10,192 bases of DNA, taken from contig PJAB01002164.1 in assembly GCA_002887195.1 (NCBI GenBank), positions 1-10,192 of the forward strand, written 5' to 3'. The notes beneath the pieces were generated by a model. That model ran no database searches. It was not told the DNA's origin and saw only the letters and a program-made list of their open reading frames with translations. Made by a program: the position numbers and the translations under genes. How positions within the stretch are numbered: the stretch's first letter is position 1; each line of letters starts with the position of its first letter. The stretch is from Chrysochromulina parva. Lineage: Eukaryota; Haptophyta; Prymnesiales; Chrysochromulinaceae. This document shows, in pieces, positions 6,871-10,192 of the stretch.

Positions 6871-7203
6871 GTCGACTCAGGCTCAGGCGGGCGGGGGGCC
6901 AGGGAACGCACGTAGGCGGGCGGTGTGCCAAGGATCGCGCGCCGGCTCGAGGGGAAAAAAGCAAACCTCATCATCGCCGTTGCTCCATGCCGGCGGAGGG
7001 CAAAAGAGTAGATCGCGTCCCTCGCCGATGGTGCCCAGTGCTTCGGTTCCCTTCTTTGCCGGTTCCCTCGATGGAATCGAACATGCCATATACCCATATT
7101 CGGCAATTGCAAGCGTGCGCAAGAGAGAGCGTACGCGCGATAGATAAATACAGGCCACCAACAAGGGTGCCCCAGAGATCATCGCCATCAGGCCTTGCCT
7201 GAC

Positions 7204-7206
<3 letters not shown>

Positions 7207-7235
<29 letters not shown>
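7207..7235. repeat. (AG)n microsatellite
   Basis: Fourteen AG units followed by an A form an uninterrupted 29-base dinucleotide run in the gene-poor region. Such runs are length-polymorphic in most genomes. Confidence 0.97.
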
Positions 7236-7846
7236 CGAGAGATGATCTATTCCATCAGCCCCATCTTCACGCCCAATAACCGGGTTAATAGAAGATTTAC
7301 CCAACCGCGGGCCGGGCGTCAGCCGACGCACACGGTTCTACACACATCTAGACGAAGTGAACAACGACGGGCATGAAGTAAGGCATGAAGACTGAGGGCC
7401 AGGAGTGAGGAGACGTTAATATCATCACCTCAACCCCCGCTTCCTCGAGCTCGGAGTGGTACGAGAGCTCTCATCGAAGGAACGTCGGATGGCCCGCGGC
7501 CCGCGCTTGAGTGCGACGTAGGAGGCGAGAAGTGGCTAGACACACCACTGCTCTTCCACTGCTCTAAGCATGTCTAAGTGCAGCTCTGTACTTTTAGTCT
7601 TATACATTGTACAGGGGGTTACGTTCTCACGATAAATTTACTGTCTGGGCATGGAATGTGGCATGCAAGAATTTGTTTAAAAGTTTGTGGGCATGTCACG
7701 TTTTTAATTCCATCTATCTGGAATTATGCTTGTACTCAGCGAGAGATGTGCATCTCAGGGTTGCGGTAACACACGTTATTATGCGTCGTACTCCGTGTTT
7801 CTGGTGGCGAGGTCGTCTACGTCTGCGGTCCTAATTGAGCGCAGAT

Positions 7847-9175
7847 ATGTGCCGCCGAGTTCGGCCGAGCGAGCCGACTGGAGAGGCTTATGCAGCAGAG
7901 GCTGCACCAGAGGCTGCACACACAAAAGAGAAGAAGCGCCCGATTGCAGACACGTTGGCATTCATTGAAGAGTTGGACAAGATGCAGATCACTGCGCAGT
8001 GGATCTATGAAGAATTTCTGTTGACGCGTCTGGAATCAAAGCTACCTTTTATCCAGCAGAAGACGATGATAACCAAAGCAGATGAAGATGACTCTAAAGA
8101 GCTGAAAAGCGATGATGAGCAGGCGCTGTCTGAGCTGCCTCAGCAGGCATCAGAGCTGTCTCGTCAGCTGCGTGACCGCCTGTTCAAGCACGCAATTTAC
8201 ACTCACAAGCAGTTGGAGGACGTGGCGATGCAGGCGGGTGGGGTCGCACTACTGCGCGAGATCCTGGAGTGCAAGGGCGCAGCGGAGGACATCTCCAAGT
8301 ATTATGACAACCTCATTGCTCTTAAGGAAAGCTTTGCGCCAAAGTGGAAATCGATTGAACTGGCGCTCACGGGTGACCTAGAGTCGATGGACGCGTTTTT
8401 GATGAACTTCGGTCTCGCCGCTGCACTCATCGGAGGTGCAGCGATGTCAAACTTCACTTCAATCACCAAAGATGACTGGTTCGCGTACCTCCCACTTGCG
8501 TTGCTCGAAAAAGGGTGTCAGGCGAAGGCGAAGGCGCTTTGCGGCGATGAAGCGCTGTCGCCCGACCAACTTGGATGGGAACCTCTCTACTGCCAAGAGG
8601 CTGTTGATCTACTTATTGAGACACCGACAATGGATCTAACGAATGCCTCCACTTATCCAGGTCATCCAGATCTCTCATGCTGCATGGAAGCCCTCGAGTG
8701 CGCCAAAACCTCAAAGTGGAACCTGGAGTGCGCGTACACCATTGGGTGCGGAGGTGCGTCAGCCGCCATGCTCCTTGTTGTTCTCTTCAGCGCGTGGATT
8801 TACATCTCGCTGCATGCATCATCGGCCAACCGTGGGCGCTCCGAAGAAGCAAATCTACTCAGAGACCAGTTCAAAGATGAGTTTGTCATCGTGCACGTAC
8901 TTTTCTTTTTTGGTGTTATCTTCGGATTCGTTGGTATCATTGCCGTCATCTCGCTCAAGGTTGGGACGCTCGCCCTCTCGTGGACCGCCTGGGGCATCAC
9001 CCTGTGCGCCGCGATCCTCGCCATCATCCTCTTCTTCAAGTGCCCGTTGGAGGTCTATAGGCTCAACCAAACGATCGATGAGAAGAGAGGTTTCGACAAG
9101 GCCAAACTTGTTGCCAAATATGAGAAGTTCCTCGCTGCTCAAAACAAGGCCGAGGCCCCAAAGGCGGATGCGTGA
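7847..9175 (+). CDS. Uncharacterised membrane protein with acidic N-terminal domain and about four membrane segments
   Basis: 442 residues from ATG 7847 to TGA at 9173-9175; the frame extends four codons further up to a TTG, but ATG is the likely start. Residues 1-180 are soluble, charged and mainly helical, with an acidic stretch at about 78-96 (KADEDDSKELKSDDEQ) suggesting a flexible cytosolic linker. Hydrophobic segments lie near 183-203, 298-321, 345-370 and 373-397. Between the first and second is a loop of about 95 residues with eight or so cysteines (C224, C232, C249, C278, C279, C284, C295, C301) and an NAS sequon at 266-268, which suggests a disulphide-bonded extracellular or luminal loop. 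The C-terminus (400-442) is a charged helix. No channel, transporter or enzyme motif is recognised. Codon choice is somewhat less GC-rich than in the genes to the left. No intron is needed. Confidence 0.78.
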   Translation: MCRRVRPSEPTGEAYAAEAAPEAAHTKEKKRPIADTLAFIEELDKMQITAQWIYEEFLLTRLESKLPFIQQKTMITKADEDDSKELKSDDEQALSELPQQASELSRQLRDRLFKHAIYTHKQLEDVAMQAGGVALLREILECKGAAEDISKYYDNLIALKESFAPKWKSIELALTGDLESMDAFLMNFGLAAALIGGAAMSNFTSITKDDWFAYLPLALLEKGCQAKAKALCGDEALSPDQLGWEPLYCQEAVDLLIETPTMDLTNASTYPGHPDLSCCMEALECAKTSKWNLECAYTIGCGGASAAMLLVVLFSAWIYISLHASSANRGRSEEANLLRDQFKDEFVIVHVLFFFGVIFGFVGIIAVISLKVGTLALSWTAWGITLCAAILAIILFFKCPLEVYRLNQTIDEKRGFDKAKLVAKYEKFLAAQNKAEAPKADA

Positions 9176-9770
9176 TAAAGAGGCGCCGACACCGCCAAAG
9201 ATTCGTTCACTGATCTCGCGCATGTATCGCGAGATGCGCGCGGAGATCGCTAAACGAGACCGACGCGGAGGCGCCCCCCAAGGTGATGCACAGGCTGGGC
9301 AGGAGGGGGGCGGATGGGATCGCTGTGGCGCGTAAGCAGCCGAGGCGGCCGAGGCGGCCACGCATTAACGCGTCATCGACGTCATCAAGGCGGCGGTCTC
9401 GTGGACGGTGACTATATTGTACGGAGCTATATTGGCTTCAGCAGCTCAACAGTCACCGCAAGTTCCATGATGGGGGCGGCCGGTCATGTGAACGAAGTCG
9501 GCAGGGGGTCCGCTTCGATGTAACGTGGTCGGGTTGGGGGGTGGCGGCGGTGTGGGGTCCGGACCTTGTAGAACATTGGTGTGTTTGTCCACCGTGCGAC
9601 GCGACGCGACCGCTGTGCGTGGCAGTGCAAATTTCGTGTGGTAGTGCCGGCCGGGCGGGCGGTCGGTGCGCGCTCGCGCGTGCGGTGTGTGGATTGTTTC
9701 GATGTGGACGATGATATGATGGCGATTTTGCCGAACTACGTCGTATACTCAAACAAAAGAAATCTCTCAA
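9176..9770. other. GC-rich gene-poor stretch downstream of the membrane protein gene
   Basis: This interval should start with the 3' untranslated end of the gene ending at 9175. It holds a perfect hairpin at 9213-9235 and a short duplicated CGAGGCGGC near 9341-9358. A second plus-strand frame that overlaps the end of the gene stays open to 9335, with coding-like composition to about 9290. The part from 9380 to 9770 is GT-rich on the plus strand, and I see no gene in it. Confidence 0.5.
9213..9235 (+). other. 8-bp perfect stem with 7-base loop, 37 bases past a stop codon
   Basis: ATCTCGCG (9213-9220) and CGCGAGAT (9228-9235) are exact reverse complements around the loop CATGTAT. It lies in the probable 3' untranslated region of the gene ending at 9175. 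No U-run follows, and the host seems eukaryotic, so I do not call it a bacterial-type terminator. Confidence 0.6.
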
Positions 9771-9774
9771 CTGC

Positions 9775-10192
9775 ATGTATCCCGAATGGGAATGTATCCC
9801 ATGATGTATCCTGATGTATCTCAAATGTATTTACATGCCCTGTTACATTCCAAGAGCATACATGTATCTTGACATGTTGCATGTATTTCACACGTATCCC
9901 AAACGAGTCCAAGATACATTTTGGGATACACATCAGATACATCAAGATACATGTATCTCGGGCGCTTCCTTTGTGTCACACTGGATACATGTCAGGATAC
10001 ATCAGGATACGTGTACATGTATCTTGGACTCTTCATCACGATACATCAGGATACACCGAGATACAAAATCAAGATACATGTATCTTGGACGGGATACATG
10101 CGGGATACAATCTGAAACGCATACCTCGAATATATCCAGTGAGGTACGTAACTGAGATGCAAGATACATGCGAGATACATTCGAGATACATT
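9775..10192. repeat. AT-rich array of GATACAT-type units with an orientation switch
   Basis: About two dozen copies of a short word, GATACAT or its complement ATGTATC, fill this stretch and reach the right edge. From about 9776 to 9900 nearly all copies read TGTATC (for example 9793, 9805, 9815, 9863); from about 9912 on, most read GATAC (for example 9912, 9925, 9936, 9996, 10006, 10040, 10050, 10060, 10174, 10185). Local spacing is often 10-12 bases, exactly 10 at 10040-10060. Where the two orientations abut they make palindromes, such as CAAGATACATGTATCTTG at 10070-10087 and AGATACATGTATCT at 9945-9958. The sequence is degenerate rather than a clean satellite. Open frames through it are repeat artefacts. 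Confidence 0.85.

Larger units (their letters stand above)
6179..7846. other. Long gene-poor region upstream of two divergent genes
   Basis: These 1668 bases lie between the starts of the minus-strand secreted-protein gene and the plus-strand 442-residue protein gene, so both promoters should be inside. Contents seen: a possible coding segment at 6415-6870 (minus), a GC-rich, Ala/Arg-coding stretch near 6540-6900, an (AG)n run at 7207-7235 and an AT-richer zone at 7565-7745 that could be promoter or 5' untranslated sequence of the gene at 7847. No RNA gene, transposase or known domain was found on either strand. Confidence 0.5.

Noticed and set aside
7050..7100. tRNA suggested by GTTCGATTCC on the minus strand
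   Set aside because: The bases around this T-loop-like word do not form the five-pair T stem, and no acceptor or anticodon arm fits.
6663..7202. Plus-strand 179-codon frame
   Set aside because: The translation is Arg/Pro/Ser-rich without domain-like order, and the opposite strand has better codon character over part of it.
9814..10155. Plus-strand frame of 113 codons rich in H, Q, D, T, Y, I and M
   Set aside because: It is the translation of the GATACAT array; the same peptide words recur because the DNA repeats, and there is no other coding sign.
9912..10192. CRISPR-like array
   Set aside because: Units are 7-10 bases, degenerate, on both strands and without spacers of constant length; no cas-type gene is near and the DNA looks eukaryotic.

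Overview
The window looks like nuclear DNA of a eukaryotic microalga that carries a plastid acquired by secondary endosymbiosis. A haptophyte is my first guess, with a pelagophyte, other stramenopile or dinoflagellate as alternatives. The reasons are: long GC-rich coding regions with ATG starts and no bacterial operon layout, one gene that is only readable after removing two short GT-AG introns, a plastid-type D27-like protein with a leader that could be bipartite, two orphan multi-pass membrane proteins, and long gene-poor stretches with simple repeats. No virus, plasmid, CRISPR array, rRNA or convincing tRNA was seen.

Layout from left to right. Positions 1-210 (minus) hold the first 70 codons of a gene that runs off the left edge, with a segment resembling SAM-methyltransferase motif I. 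After a gene-poor stretch, 799-2055 (minus) is a complete D27-like (DUF4033) gene. It is divergent from 2215-4068 (plus), a large multi-pass membrane protein with three copies of an F-x-V-G-x-[AT]-W module and a tandem 19-residue repeat in its linker. The 160-bp space between them contains a 17-bp sequence twice in tandem. Positions 4334-6178 (minus) hold a three-exon gene for a secreted or luminal protein of 561 residues, convergent with the membrane protein gene. Positions 6179-7846 are mostly gene-free, with one possible exon on the minus strand and an (AG)n run. Positions 7847-9175 (plus) encode a 442-residue protein with about four membrane segments. From about 9775 to the right edge lies an AT-rich array of GATACAT-type units whose orientation switches near 9905.

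The genes do not form an evident pathway. They are neighbours in a eukaryotic genome, and only the divergent pair at 2055/2215 has a layout that suggests shared control.

The most interesting signal is in the three-exon gene. Both introns (70 and 89 nt) are bordered by direct repeats of exon sequence: 21/21 for one and 35/37 for the other. In the first intron an 11-bp perfect inverted repeat straddles both splice junctions symmetrically. This suggests recent intron gain, either by an introner-like mobile element or by local duplication.
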